A stretch of 64,000 nt of DNA from UBA4416 sp040387475 (GTDB taxonomy: Bacteria > Bacteroidota > Bacteroidia > B-17B0 > Aurantibacillaceae): contig JAZKDT010000001.1 of assembly GCA_040387475.1 (NCBI GenBank), forward strand, positions 372,001-436,000, written 5' to 3'. The position numbers were made by a program, and so were the translations under genes. This document shows positions 41,449-52,500 of this stretch, in pieces. The first letter of the stretch is position 1. Every line of letters starts with the position of its first letter. The notes beneath the pieces are model-generated. The model did not search any database. It worked only from the letters and a program-made list of their open reading frames with translations, and was not told where the DNA came from.

Positions 41449-42894
41449 ATGGATATATTACAAGATCTGATCAAGTCGCTGGAAAAAGAAGAGCTAAAAA
41501 GCTATAAGCTCTACACTAAACGAACCCACAATTTTGAATCACGTAAGGATATAGAGCTATTTGAGTCTATAAAAAAGCAAAATGAAGAATCTGATAAGTA
41601 CCATTTTAAAGCCATATACAAAGGCGATAAGCCTGACACAAAATATTACAGACTCAAAAATAAAATTGCTGATGACATAGGAATTATTTTATCCAATTTA
41701 AATCACAAAAAGCCGGAAACAGATGTGTTGCACCTTATTGGGCTGGCCAAAATATTTAATGGTAAGCAAAAACAAAATCTCGCACTCCATTATTTAAAAT
41801 TGGCAGAACGACGAGCGATCGAAAAAGAAGAATATGCTTTATTAGAAGCCATTTATGAACAGATGGTAAGAATGAGTATTCAGCATACGGAAGAAAGTCC
41901 TGCAACAATCATCGAAAAGCGAAACGAAAATAATCAACGTTTAAAGTTATTACAAGATCTTGAAAATAATTTGGCAGTACTGTCTCATGAGGTAAAATCA
42001 ACGCAGAATTTAACGACAAAAAAAGAAATTACTGCTTGGTTAAATCACACCTTAAAGAATACGATTAAATTATCGTATGTAAAAAACTCTATCCAGTTAC
42101 GCATCAAAATATTTCAAAACTTAAGCCGCTTGATGTTGTTACTCAAAGACTACACTTCCCTGGAGGCTTATTTGAAATCCTGCTTGATCGAGTTTGAAAA
42201 CGATCAATTATTTAGTAAACAAACACATGAAGTTAAATTGCAATTACTGGTGTATTTATGCAATGCGTCATACATGTTGAATAAACATTCGCAGTCAGTT
42301 CAATACGCTAATGTATTGCACAAAGCTATTTTTGAGCATGACAAAGTGCTTTATGACCAGTACATTTTTTATTATTACAATATTCTGGTTAATAATTATA
42401 GCAAAACAAACGCCTTAAAGGCGATTGATACTTTGGAGGAAGCACAAAAGGAGACACAGATTAAGAATAACCCTAATCAATATTTTTATGTATTGAACAA
42501 TCTGGCCATTCTGAATTTTGATTTAAAAAAACACAGACAAGCCAGTAAATTTTTTAGCCAAATGTATGTGTCGCAAAATTTTAAATCTTTCGATAAGTCT
42601 TTTGTGATAAAACTACAGTTGTTTGAGTTGATTAATCGCATTGACCTGCATGATTATGAGCAATGCGACAAACAAATGAACCAGTTATACAAACAAATAG
42701 ATGATATGAAGGAAAAAGAGTCTATTAAAATTGATATAGCGATGTTGGATCTGATTAATCGTTTTTTACATGAGCATGAAAATCGTTGGCGACCTTTAAA
42801 AACCGTAATCCAGGCGTTTGTGAAAAAATTTCAAAACCCTAAAGACGGATCAGGGTTGATCAACTATACACAATGGATTGAATCTAAGATTTAA
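41449..42894 (+). CDS. Helical-repeat cytoplasmic protein, unknown
   Basis: 481 residues, strongly alpha-helical and Lys/Glu/Gln/Asn-rich, with no signal peptide. The N-terminus (MDILQDLIKSLEKEELKSYK) and the repeated TPR-like pattern (QNLALHYLKLAERRAIEKEE, YFYVLNNLAILNFDLKKHRQ) suggest a solenoid. I do not recognise the family; it looks Bacteroidota-specific. It ends directly at the convergent acyltransferase gene with no spacer. Confidence 0.65.
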   Translation: MDILQDLIKSLEKEELKSYKLYTKRTHNFESRKDIELFESIKKQNEESDKYHFKAIYKGDKPDTKYYRLKNKIADDIGIILSNLNHKKPETDVLHLIGLAKIFNGKQKQNLALHYLKLAERRAIEKEEYALLEAIYEQMVRMSIQHTEESPATIIEKRNENNQRLKLLQDLENNLAVLSHEVKSTQNLTTKKEITAWLNHTLKNTIKLSYVKNSIQLRIKIFQNLSRLMLLLKDYTSLEAYLKSCLIEFENDQLFSKQTHEVKLQLLVYLCNASYMLNKHSQSVQYANVLHKAIFEHDKVLYDQYIFYYYNILVNNYSKTNALKAIDTLEEAQKETQIKNNPNQYFYVLNNLAILNFDLKKHRQASKFFSQMYVSQNFKSFDKSFVIKLQLFELINRIDLHDYEQCDKQMNQLYKQIDDMKEKESIKIDIAMLDLINRFLHEHENRWRPLKTVIQAFVKKFQNPKDGSGLINYTQWIESKI

Positions 42895-43794
42895 TTATTT
42901 CCAAAAATCATAATAGTTAAACCACTGATGTGGATAGGCTTTTGCCATTTCTTCTACTTGTGCAACATATTGTTCTAACAATTGCTGACAAACTTTTTCA
43001 AGTTGAGCTTCACCTCTTACCCTTTCTACTGGAATAGGTTTTTCGGTTGAAAATTGATAGGTATGCTTATCTACTTTTACGGCAAATACAATGCACAAAG
43101 GAACACCGAATTTTGCGGCCATTATAAAAGGGCCGGCAGGAAATTTAGCAGGCTTTCCAAAAAAATTAGCGGTAAACGTTTTTGCGCCTTCACGATAGCG
43201 ATCACCATGCATTACAACGAGTTCATTATTACTAAAGGCTTTATGAAGTTCGATGATATGACTTTTTGTTTCTTCATCTATAGAAATGACGTTTATCTTT
43301 TTTTCTTTCATAACGCCATCCATATATTCTTTCACGTCTTCCTTTTCATTTGAATACATTAATACGTTAAAAGCTGTGCCTAATCTATTTAAACCCTGTC
43401 CCGCTACCTCCCAGTTACCAATGTGAGCGCTCACCAAAATGCCACCTTTACCAATTGCCGTTAATTCATCCAGCATTTCTCCGTTTTTATGAATGACTTT
43501 AAAGGCGTTTTTGGCACCCGCCATAGTGGCAACTTTATCAATGATAGTTTGTCCCAGTAAAAAATTATTTTTATAGGTTGCCAACCAAGCTTTAAAGGGA
43601 GAATAATTGTGTGCCTGGATAAAGTATTGGCGTATGTATTTATTTGGCTTTGAAAACAAAAAATAATAAAACGAAACAAATCTTAGCATAAAATAAGCAG
43701 GATTCAATCCAAATGTATTGAGGATAAATACAAAAATCTTAAAGCCTAAAACTTTTGCCTGTGATTGTCCGTCCCATTTATGTTGATCACTCAT
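42895..43794 (-). CDS. LpxL/HtrB-like lysophospholipid acyltransferase (aryl polyene/flexirubin cluster)
   Basis: 299 residues. The catalytic H-x4-E type motif is HIGNWE in KGGILVSAHIGNWEVAGQGL; NELVVMHGDRYREGAKTF and NFFGKPAKFPAGPFIMAAKFG are further family marks. In aryl polyene and flexirubin gene clusters an enzyme of this family attaches the polyene chain to a glycerol or resorcinol acceptor. It is the last gene of the minus-strand block with ACP, ketosynthase, ketoreductase and TAL. A general lipid-A-type role cannot be excluded. Confidence 0.87.
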   Translation of the reverse strand: MSDQHKWDGQSQAKVLGFKIFVFILNTFGLNPAYFMLRFVSFYYFLFSKPNKYIRQYFIQAHNYSPFKAWLATYKNNFLLGQTIIDKVATMAGAKNAFKVIHKNGEMLDELTAIGKGGILVSAHIGNWEVAGQGLNRLGTAFNVLMYSNEKEDVKEYMDGVMKEKKINVISIDEETKSHIIELHKAFSNNELVVMHGDRYREGAKTFTANFFGKPAKFPAGPFIMAAKFGVPLCIVFAVKVDKHTYQFSTEKPIPVERVRGEAQLEKVCQQLLEQYVAQVEEMAKAYPHQWFNYYDFWK

Positions 43795-43870
43795 TTTTCA
43801 TGATTCTCTATTAAATAAAAAAACAAAACACGAGTGTTTTGTTTTAGTTTCTTGGAAAATAAAATGAGGA

Positions 43871-44128
43871 TTAAGCAACTGCTTTTTCCTGAACTTTATT
43901 ATAGCAATAAGTATAAAAATCCTGAAATGTATGGATCGTTAAAAAATCTTCACCAACTACTTTGAATCCAAAGTGGCTTTCAATAACAACCACTAAATCC
44001 ACGTAATCTAAACTATCTAATTCTAATGTATCGCGTAAATTTGCATCTGGTGTAATTTTAGATTCATCTACTTCAAACTCATCCACTAAAAACCCATTTA
44101 CTGTTTTAATTATTTCTTCCTGTGTCAT
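43871..44128 (-). CDS. Acyl carrier protein (pathway-specific)
   Basis: 85 residues, slightly longer than housekeeping ACPs. The phosphopantetheine serine is S39 in LELDSLDYVDLVV; FGFKVVGEDF follows. It should carry the growing polyene chain for the KS and KR encoded upstream. Strand, order and short gaps tie it to this cluster. Confidence 0.92.
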   Translation of the reverse strand: MTQEEIIKTVNGFLVDEFEVDESKITPDANLRDTLELDSLDYVDLVVVIESHFGFKVVGEDFLTIHTFQDFYTYCYNKVQEKAVA

Positions 44129-44170
44129 TTGCTAAACCTTTCTGTAATTTATTTGTATTATAGTGCAAAA

Positions 44171-45397
44171 TTAGGCAAATTTTTTGATAATCAAAGTAGA
44201 ATTTGTGCCCCCAAAACCAAAAGAGTTAGATAAAATCGTTTTAAGAGGGCTTTGTTTGGTTTCTGCAATGATGTTTATTTTCTGAGAATCTTCGTCCGGA
44301 TTTTCAAAATTGATGTTTGGAGCAATAAAATCGTTCTGCATCATTAATGTTGTATAAACTATTTCACTGGCTCCGGCCATCCAGCATTCATGGCCTGTCA
44401 TTGATTTTGTAGAGCTCACGGGCGTTTTATGTTCCCCAAAAACCTGGTCAATAGCTTTAGCTTCAACCCTGTCTCCGCCCGGTGTTGAGGTTGCATGCGC
44501 ATTAATATAATCCACATCTTTTGCTTGCAACCCTGCGTCTCTTAACGACATTTCCAGTGAACGAACTTGGCCGTCAACACTGGAATTGCTGATATGATCG
44601 CCATTACTGGAGAAGCCGTATCCTACAACTTCAGCTAATATGTTAGCGCCACGCTTTTGGGCCGATTCTAAGCTTTCTAATATAACGGTTGCTGCTCCGC
44701 CGCTCGGAATCAAACCATCGCGGTCTCTGTCGAAGGGGCGCGATGCTTTAGTAGGCTCACTTTCCCGCAGTGAGAATGCGCTTAAACCGTCAAAACTTCC
44801 AAATGTGTAAGGATTTACTTCCTGTGCTCCACCACAAATAACCTGATGTTGAAGTCCGGTTCGAATTAATAAATAACCCATGCCTATTGAATGCGAACCA
44901 CTGGCGCAGGCTGCTGCCAGCGTAAAGTTAATGCCTTTTAATTTATAAATGGTAGATAGGTTCATGGTTACGGTTGAGTTCATCGACTGAAACGTTGCCC
45001 CTGAACCAACTAACATGGTATCTTTTTTTAATCTTACGGTATCGATAGCTTCCATGGTCGATTGTGCTACGCTATCATTACCGTAAATAATTCCTACTTC
45101 CTGTTTCTCGATCCATTCCGGGTCCATGTTTGCCATTTTCAAGGCTTCCGAAGTGGCCATGTAAGCAAATTCTGCCGGCTGTCCCATACTCACACGCGCC
45201 CGTCGGTCTAACAACCCTTTTAATTCGGGTTTACCAACTACGCCGGTTAAGGCAGAGCGGTAGCCCATATCTTTTCTTATTTGCTCAAAACCAATCCCTG
45301 ATTTTCCCGCAAACAATGAATCTTTTACTTCATCAACGTTTTTTCCTAAACACGACCAGGCACCTATTCCTGTTATTACTACTCTATTCATATTCAT
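44171..45397 (-). CDS. Beta-ketoacyl-ACP synthase of an aryl polyene/flexirubin-type pathway
   Basis: 408 residues with the complete Cys-His-His triad: C164 in AAACASGSHSIG, H301 in NAHATSTPGGD and H336 in SSTKSMTGHECWMAG. It condenses malonyl-ACP with an aryl-primed chain, most likely elongating the coumaroyl starter made by the neighbouring TAL. The start ATG at 45397 is immediately followed by another in-frame ATG. It sits between ACP and ketoreductase on the minus strand. Confidence 0.93.
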   Translation of the reverse strand: MNMNRVVITGIGAWSCLGKNVDEVKDSLFAGKSGIGFEQIRKDMGYRSALTGVVGKPELKGLLDRRARVSMGQPAEFAYMATSEALKMANMDPEWIEKQEVGIIYGNDSVAQSTMEAIDTVRLKKDTMLVGSGATFQSMNSTVTMNLSTIYKLKGINFTLAAACASGSHSIGMGYLLIRTGLQHQVICGGAQEVNPYTFGSFDGLSAFSLRESEPTKASRPFDRDRDGLIPSGGAATVILESLESAQKRGANILAEVVGYGFSSNGDHISNSSVDGQVRSLEMSLRDAGLQAKDVDYINAHATSTPGGDRVEAKAIDQVFGEHKTPVSSTKSMTGHECWMAGASEIVYTTLMMQNDFIAPNINFENPDEDSQKINIIAETKQSPLKTILSNSFGFGGTNSTLIIKKFA

Positions 45398-45460
45398 TTA
45401 TTTTGATGAGTCAGAGATTTTAAAATTAAACACTTCGTAATTCTTTATCTCGCTAACCCA

Positions 45461-46189
45461 CTAACTATACAACCCTCCGTTTACTGAAATTACCTGCCCG
45501 GTTACATACGTGGAATCTTTGCCAACTAAAAATGCCACAACGCCTGATACTTCTTCCGCCTCGCCAAAGCGATTCATTGGTATCATGAATTTGTAATCCT
45601 CTTCTTTAATATCCTCGGTCATATCTGTTTTAATGAATCCTGGCGCTACTGCATTTACTGTAATACCGCGTTTGCCAACTTCCTGGGCCAATGCTTTGGT
45701 TGCAGCAATTACTGCACCTTTTGCGGCAGAGTAACTTGTTTGTCCCGGTAAACCTTTTAAGCCCGATAACGAAACAATATTGACAATGCGGCCTTTGCGC
45801 TTGGTTAACATGCTTTTTACAATATGTCGGGTGACGTTGTAAAACCCATCAACAGTAATATCGATCACGCGTTTCCAATCTTCTGGTTGAATAAACACCA
45901 TGATATTATCTTTTCGAATACCGGCATTGTTAACCAAAACAGAAATAGACTTATCTTTATTGGTATTGATCCATGTTTCAATATGCGCATCCGATTCTTC
46001 GGTGCTGCTTACATCAAATTTCATTAAAATCACATCAACCCCTTTTGCTATCAACAAATCTTTTGTTTTGTTTGCCTCGGCATCATTGGAAGTATAATTC
46101 AGTATGATATTGTAGCCCATATCGGCTAAACGTAAACAAATTGCTTTTCCAATTCCACGGCTACCGCCCGTTACTAATGCGTATTCCAT
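45461..46189 (-). CDS. FabG-like 3-ketoacyl-ACP reductase (SDR)
   Basis: 242 residues. Cofactor motif TGGSRGIG (7-14), NNAG (87-90) and the catalytic YSAAK (Y153, K157) are all present, with PGFIKTDM near the end. It reduces the beta-keto group after each elongation. The gene abuts the TAL gene with no spacer, which indicates tight coupling, and precedes the ketosynthase gene. NADPH use is assumed from the family. Confidence 0.93.
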   Translation of the reverse strand: MEYALVTGGSRGIGKAICLRLADMGYNIILNYTSNDAEANKTKDLLIAKGVDVILMKFDVSSTEESDAHIETWINTNKDKSISVLVNNAGIRKDNIMVFIQPEDWKRVIDITVDGFYNVTRHIVKSMLTKRKGRIVNIVSLSGLKGLPGQTSYSAAKGAVIAATKALAQEVGKRGITVNAVAPGFIKTDMTEDIKEEDYKFMIPMNRFGEAEEVSGVVAFLVGKDSTYVTGQVISVNGGLYS

Positions 46190-47728
46190 TTATAAAACTT
46201 CTATATGGTTATAAAATATATAATCTCTTACTGCTTTTACATCTTTGTATTTAGTTGTATCCTCAACAAAGCAAGGAAAGATCTCGCGAAGTTTCGTGTA
46301 CGCTTCTTTTGATTTGGATGATAATTTGTCCTGCATTTTCAAATAATCAATGGCTTGTAAAATAGTCATCCATTCAATAGCTAAAACTTCGTAGCTATTC
46401 ATGATCACTTTTTTACAGATCAATGAAGCATTTGCCCCCATACTTACAATATCCTGATTATCGTTGTTGCTTGGTATACTGTGAACATACATGGGGTTTG
46501 ATAGCATTTGATTTTCAGCAGTAGTAGACGTAGCCGTAAACTGCACACCCTGCATTCCCAGATTTAAGCCCAACACACCGTGATTTACAAACGGCGGCAA
46601 AATATTATTTAATTTATTATTCAATAAAAAGTTCAATTGCCTTTCGGCAAGCATTGACAATTTAGTGATGGAGATTTTTAATTTATCCATTTCCAACGCT
46701 ACATAATCTCCGTGAAAATTTCCTCCGTGGTAAACATTTTTGCGTTCCCAATCTACAATGGGATTATCATTGGCTGAATTAATTTCATTGATCAATACTT
46801 CTTTGGCATAATTCACTGTATCAACAATTGGCCCCACAATTTGGGGAACACAACGGATAGAGTAATATTCCTGCATTTTTTCCACCAGCACATCCACTTC
46901 CACTTTTTGGTTGTAGTGATGTTCTTCGCGACTCTTCACTAATTTACTGTCTTTCAAAGTTTTCTGTAACGCTTTAGCTACAAGATTTTGTCCATAATGA
47001 TGTTTCACTTCGTTTAATGGAGTAGAGTAGTGGTCATCAAAACTTTGAACCAGTTCCATAATAGTTGCAGAAGCTAATAAGCTCCAGTTCATCAGGTTTT
47101 CGGCATAAATCACATTCAACATGCCAATTCCACTCATAGCAGAAGTTCCATTCATTAAAGCCAGGCCTTCACGAATATGGATTTCCATAGGCGTGATATT
47201 TTCTTTTTTAAATGCCTCCGCAGTACTCGTAATAACGCCGTTATAGTAAACTTCGCCTTCGCCAATTAAAGTCAATGCTAAATGCGCTAATTGCACTAAA
47301 TCACCACTGGCTCCTAAACCGCCATGCTCGTATATCACCGGAGAAATATTCTTGTTGATCAGATCTTTAATCAAGATCAAAGCATCCGGATGAATGCCTG
47401 CAAAACCCTGCATCAATGTGTTTAAACGGGCAAGCATTACGGCTTTACAATCTATTTCAGGAATAGGATTTCCTGAACCGGAACAATGACTACGAATCAG
47501 GTTATACTGCAATTTCATCTGATCATCATGATTGATACGGTATTGTGCCATTGGGCCAAAACCGGTATTGATACCGTATATTAATTTTTCGCGAGTAAAC
47601 TCTTTTAAAAAATAATGACTGCGGTATACTTTTCTCAACGCCTCTTCATCCAGATCAAGTTCTAATTTGCTAATTAAAACCTTATAGAAATCGTCAGCCG
47701 AAATTTTCTTATCTCCTATCTTTACCAT
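46190..47728 (-). CDS. Tyrosine ammonia-lyase (HAL/PAL/TAL family)
   Basis: 512 residues. The MIO-forming Ala-Ser-Gly is A140-S141-G142 in GGLGASGDLVQLAHLAL. The N-terminus has IYGINTGFGPMAQYRI (active-site Tyr51) and the selectivity segment NLIRSHCSG (S80-H81). That segment matches the highly tyrosine-specific Flavobacterium enzyme I recall rather than the HH-L type of Rhodobacter TAL; histidine lyases also carry SH here, so biochemical confirmation is desirable. Product would be p-coumarate, the starter for flexirubin-type pigments. The cluster context supports tyrosine. Confidence 0.92.
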   Translation of the reverse strand: MVKIGDKKISADDFYKVLISKLELDLDEEALRKVYRSHYFLKEFTREKLIYGINTGFGPMAQYRINHDDQMKLQYNLIRSHCSGSGNPIPEIDCKAVMLARLNTLMQGFAGIHPDALILIKDLINKNISPVIYEHGGLGASGDLVQLAHLALTLIGEGEVYYNGVITSTAEAFKKENITPMEIHIREGLALMNGTSAMSGIGMLNVIYAENLMNWSLLASATIMELVQSFDDHYSTPLNEVKHHYGQNLVAKALQKTLKDSKLVKSREEHHYNQKVEVDVLVEKMQEYYSIRCVPQIVGPIVDTVNYAKEVLINEINSANDNPIVDWERKNVYHGGNFHGDYVALEMDKLKISITKLSMLAERQLNFLLNNKLNNILPPFVNHGVLGLNLGMQGVQFTATSTTAENQMLSNPMYVHSIPSNNDNQDIVSMGANASLICKKVIMNSYEVLAIEWMTILQAIDYLKMQDKLSSKSKEAYTKLREIFPCFVEDTTKYKDVKAVRDYIFYNHIEVL

Positions 47729-47875
47729 AATTGTGGGTGCAATTTACAATATTACAAACAATTTTACTATCCGTGCCGTTGGGTATTTATATTTTATTAA
47801 GAAAATGCCAAAAATGTTCAATCTTTTCGCTATTTTGCGAACTTTTAGTGCGAATACGTTTTAATTTTTAAAAGG

Positions 47876-48943
47876 ATGAATTTTTTTACCAAAGACACCA
47901 AATCGGCATTTGAAGCCATTACTGCGGCGCAATTTATTGCATTTGCCCCTATTGTTTTCCAGGCAACCAAATCATTAAGGGATTTGGGTATTTTAGCTAT
48001 CGTGGAAGGATCAGGTGTACACGGTATCACACTGGAAGAAGTTTACAAAAAGTTGAATTTATCTGAATACGGCGCGAGGGTACTTTTAGAGGCCGGTTTA
48101 GGTATTGGATTAGTGATTAAAAACGAGGATAAATATACGATTACCAAAACAGGTTTATTTATTCTCAATGATCGTATGACCAACGTGAACATGGATTTTA
48201 CAAATGATGTGTGTTACGAAGGAATGTTCTCGTTAACTGAAAGCATTAAACACGGGAAGCCTACAGGATTAAAAGCCTTGGGAGATTGGCCTACAGTTTA
48301 CGAAGGCTTATCCGTCATGAAACAACCCGCCAAAGACAGTTGGTTTAATTTTGATCATTATTATTCCGACGGATCTTTTGATCAGGCCCTGAAACAATTA
48401 TTTAAGCGTAAGCCAAAGCATATTTTAGATATTGGCGGTAACACTGGTAAATTCACAACGAAGTGTGTGACTTATGACGCCGACGTAAAAATGACCATGC
48501 TCGATTTGCCAGGACAGTTAGCGATGGCAAAGGAGAATATTTCGAAAACCGAATTTTCTGATAGGGTAACGTACCATCCCATTAATATTTTAGATGACGC
48601 GCAGCGTTTTCCTAAAGGAGCTGATGCTATCTGGATGAGCCAGTTTTTAGACTGTTTTAGCGAAGATGAGATTGTAAGTATTTTAAAACGTTGCCATGAA
48701 GCCCTTGCTGATGATGGAAATATTTACATCATGGAAACATTCTGGGATCGCCAGAAATTTGAACCCGGCGCTTTCAGTTTGCAAATGACCTCTTTATACT
48801 TTACCAATATTGCCAACGGAAACAGCCAAATGTACGATAGTACGGTTTTTAATCGCCTTATTGATAAAGCAGGTTTCCAGGTTGTTGAACAGATTGATAA
48901 CGTTGGTATAAGTCACACCATTCAGGTTTGTAAGAAGAAATAA
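47876..48943 (+). CDS. Class I SAM-dependent methyltransferase
   Basis: 355 residues. An N-terminal winged-helix dimerisation region (ITLEEVYKKLNLSEYGARVLL) precedes the SAM-binding motif HILDIGGNTGKF and the following acidic loop MTMLDLPGQL. The layout is like plant-type O-methyltransferases. It diverges from the TAL gene across a ~147-base intergenic region, so it could methylate the aryl ring or a product of the pigment pathway; direct evidence is lacking. The truncated haemoglobin gene follows. Confidence 0.85.
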   Translation: MNFFTKDTKSAFEAITAAQFIAFAPIVFQATKSLRDLGILAIVEGSGVHGITLEEVYKKLNLSEYGARVLLEAGLGIGLVIKNEDKYTITKTGLFILNDRMTNVNMDFTNDVCYEGMFSLTESIKHGKPTGLKALGDWPTVYEGLSVMKQPAKDSWFNFDHYYSDGSFDQALKQLFKRKPKHILDIGGNTGKFTTKCVTYDADVKMTMLDLPGQLAMAKENISKTEFSDRVTYHPINILDDAQRFPKGADAIWMSQFLDCFSEDEIVSILKRCHEALADDGNIYIMETFWDRQKFEPGAFSLQMTSLYFTNIANGNSQMYDSTVFNRLIDKAGFQVVEQIDNVGISHTIQVCKKK

Positions 48944-48978
48944 AATCTTCGGGCCTCTCATTTGCTTACCTTTACTAA

Positions 48979-49341
48979 ATGAAAAAGGACATTACAAATT
49001 CAGCCGACGTAGAACTTTTAGTAAAAACCTTCTACCATAATCTTTTGCAAAACGAAGAAGTAAAACCTGTTTTTAACGGTATTGATGTTGAGAAACACAT
49101 GCCTCATATGATCAAGTTCTGGGAATTTGTATTGTTGGATAAAGAAGGATATACCACCAATGTATTTGATAAGCACGTGAATTTGCCTCTAAAAGAAACG
49201 CATTTTGCCATCTGGCTCGCTATTTTCGAGAAAACTGCCCATGACCTGTTTGAAGGGGAAAAGGCTCAAATGGCTATCCAGAGAGCTCAAACTATTGGGT
49301 ATTCTTTTCAAACCAAGCTCAAACAGATGGGTAAGATCTAA
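48979..49341 (+). CDS. Group III truncated haemoglobin
   Basis: 120 residues, the usual length. It carries the group III pattern LVKTFYHNLLQNEEVKPVF, MIKFWEFVLLDKEGYTTNVF, and the proximal histidine region PLKETHFAIWLAIF. It probably binds O2 or NO in the cytoplasm. Co-directional with the methyltransferase, 35 bases away; a functional link is unclear. Confidence 0.9.
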   Translation: MKKDITNSADVELLVKTFYHNLLQNEEVKPVFNGIDVEKHMPHMIKFWEFVLLDKEGYTTNVFDKHVNLPLKETHFAIWLAIFEKTAHDLFEGEKAQMAIQRAQTIGYSFQTKLKQMGKI

Positions 49342-49495
49342 CCGCGGACAAAAAGGGAAAGAGCAAAGTTCGCAGAGTAATGCTATCTTTTGTTGTTAAC
49401 CCATTTTTTTGTACATTCGCTACCCTTAATTTATTAAGCAACAACCCTTTGCGCCCTTTGCATAAAACATTGCGCCCTTTGCGGTTAAACTCAAA
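49342..49495. repeat. Intergenic repeat tract with TTGCGCCCTTTGC words
   Basis: Starting at the haemoglobin stop is AACCGC then GCAAAGTTCGCAGAG; before ileS come TTGCGCCCTTTGC (49449-49461) and the same word 21 bases later (49470-49482), ending CTTTGCGGTTAAAC. The two ends read as inverted copies. Such words recur between Bacteroidota genes. No gene is inside. Confidence 0.6.
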
Positions 49496-49501
49496 TTAAA
49501 C

Positions 49502-52500
49502 ATGAAAAAGTACCCTACATACAACCAGCTTAACTTATCACAAATAAGTAAAGACATTTTGCAATACTGGAAAGAAAAAGACACTTTCGGAAAATCCATT
49601 TCTACTCGCGAAGGCAAAACGCCTTGGGTGTTTTATGAAGGTCCGCCAAGTGCCAATGGATTGCCAGGAATTCACCACGTAATGGGCCGTACGATCAAAG
49701 ATATTTTTTGTCGTTACAAAACCTTGCAAGGATTTCAGGTAAAGCGTAAAGCCGGTTGGGATACTCACGGCTTGCCTATTGAGCTTGGCGTGGAAAAATT
49801 TTTAGGAATTACCAAAGAAGATATTGGGAATCCAAACAGCAAAAAATTTATTTCGGTTGAAGATTACAACAAAGCTTGTCGTAAAGAGGTCATGAAATAC
49901 ACCGATAAGTGGGAAGATGTAACCGCCAAGATGGGCTATTGGGTTGATATGAATGATCCGTATATCACTTACGACAACAAGTATATTGAAAGTGTTTGGT
50001 GGTTGTTGCAAAACATGAACAACAAAGGTTTGTTATACAAAGGCTTTACTATTCAGCCCTATTCACCGGCTGCCGGCACAGGTTTATCATCACACGAATT
50101 AAACCAACCGGGTTGTTACCGCGATGTGAAAGACAGAACGGCTGTGGCTCAATTTAAGGTTTCCCCCTTTGAAGTGGGTGCCCAAAGTGCGGGGGATGTT
50201 TTGTCTGATCTATCTAAAAAAGGAAATTTATTCTTTTTAGCCTGGACAACAACGCCATGGACGTTACCGTCTAACACAGCCCTGGCTGTAGGAAAAGACA
50301 TTGAATATGTTTTTGTAGAAAGCTTTAATCCATTCAGCGGTCACCCGCAAACTGTTATACTGGCCAAAGATTTATTGAATAAGTATTTCTCTGAAAAACA
50401 TACGGATCTTAAATTTGAAGATTACAAACCGGGAGATAAAAACATTCCATTTAAAATTGTTGGGCATGCAAAAGGCTCAGATTTAGCAGGGATCTCCTAC
50501 GAACAATTATTGCCATTTACACAACCGACCGATGGCGATGCATTTAAAGTAATCATAGGTGATTTCGTGACTACTACTGATGGTACTGGTATTGTGCACA
50601 TTGCTCCTAGCTTTGGTGCGGATGACTTTAGAGTTGCAAAACAAAACGGAATTGGTTCTTTAACGCTCGTAGATAAACGGGGACGCTTTTTGCCGGAGAT
50701 ACAGGACGGTACATTTTTGTATGGAGAAGAATACGTAAAAGAAGCTTATCACACCGATGCTGAAAAACAAGTTGAGTTTGAAAAACAAAAACAAATTTTA
50801 GAAGCTTCGGGAAAAATAAAAGAATTAAAAGCTTACCTGAGTGTCGATGAACGTATTGTTTTAAAGCTACAGGAAGAAGGAAAATTATTTAAAAAAGAAA
50901 CCTACGAGCACAGTTACCCGCATTGCTGGAGAACTGACAAGCCGGTGTTATATTACCCGTTGGACTCATGGTTCATTAAATCAACAGCGGCCAAAGACCG
51001 TATGATCGAACTGAACAAAACCATCAACTGGAAACCGGAACACACAGGTACCGGACGTTTTGGCGAGTGGTTAAACAATTTGCAAGACTGGAATTTATCT
51101 CGTTCCCGTTTTTGGGGTATTCCAATTCCTATCTGGACAAGCGAAGATAAATCAGAACAAATAGTGATCGGAAGTGCCGAAGAGCTGAAAAATGAAATTG
51201 AAAATGCAGTTTCAAAAGGCATGATGGCTGAAAATCCGTTAGGTAAATTTGTTCCCGGAAATTTTAGTACAGAAAATTACGATACGTTTGACTTGCACAA
51301 ACCTTATGCAGATAATATCGTATTGGAGAAGAACGGAAAAAAATTATTCCGCGAGCCTGATTTAATTGATGTGTGGTTTGATTCTGGCGCTATGCCTTAT
51401 GCACAAGTGCATTACCCGTTTGAGAACAAAGAATTAATTGACGATAAAAAATACTACCCGGCAGATTTTATTGCTGAAGGGGTAGATCAAACACGCGGCT
51501 GGTTTTTTACATTACATGCCATTGCAACCATGAATTTTGATTCTGTGGCTTATAAAAATGTAGTATCTAACGGGTTAGTATTGGATAAGAATGGAAACAA
51601 AATGAGCAAGCGCTTAGGTAATGCTGTTGATCCGTTTGAAACCATTGAAAAATACGGAGCCGATGCAACCCGCTGGTATATGATTGCTAACGCCGCTCCC
51701 TGGGATAATTTGAAATTTGATACAGAAGGCATTGGGGAGGTACAGCGTAAATTATTTGGTACGCTTTACAATACTTATGGATTCTTTGCTTTATATGCCA
51801 ATGTAGATAATTTTATAGTAGATGTAAACAATACGGTAAACGTTAGTAACCGTTCGGAGTTGGATCGTTGGATCTTGTCCAAATTAAATTCATTGGTTAA
51901 AGATGTTACTGAACAATACGAAACATTTGAGCCGCACAAAGCAGCGCGTTATATTGAGGAGTTTGTGGATGAACATTTAAGTAACTGGTATATCCGTTTA
52001 TCGCGCCGCCGTTTCTGGAAAGGCGATATGAGCGATGATAAAAAAGCGGCTTATGAAACTTTATTCGAGTGTTTAAATACTCTATCGCAGTTAATGAGTC
52101 CGATAGCACCTTTCTTTGCCGATTGGTTATATCAAAACTTAAATGATGTTGAAGGAGAAATTAATTCGGTTCACTTAACTAATTATCCAAAAGTAAATTC
52201 TGATTTAATTGACAGTAGTTTGGAAAAACGCATGGAGATGGCTCAAAAAATTTCTTCCATGATCTTATCGATTCGTAAGAAAGAAAACCTAAGAGTTCGT
52301 CAGCCATTACAAACTATCCGCATTCCTATTTTAGACCCTGAATTCAGACATCATGTGGAGGCCGTAAAAGATATCATACTGGCGGAGGTAAATGTTAAAG
52401 AACTGGAGTTTGTAACGGAAGAAGAAGCACATATTGTGAAAAATTTGAAGCTCAATTTCAAAACTTTAGGTAAAAAGTGCGGTAAGCACATGAAAACGGT

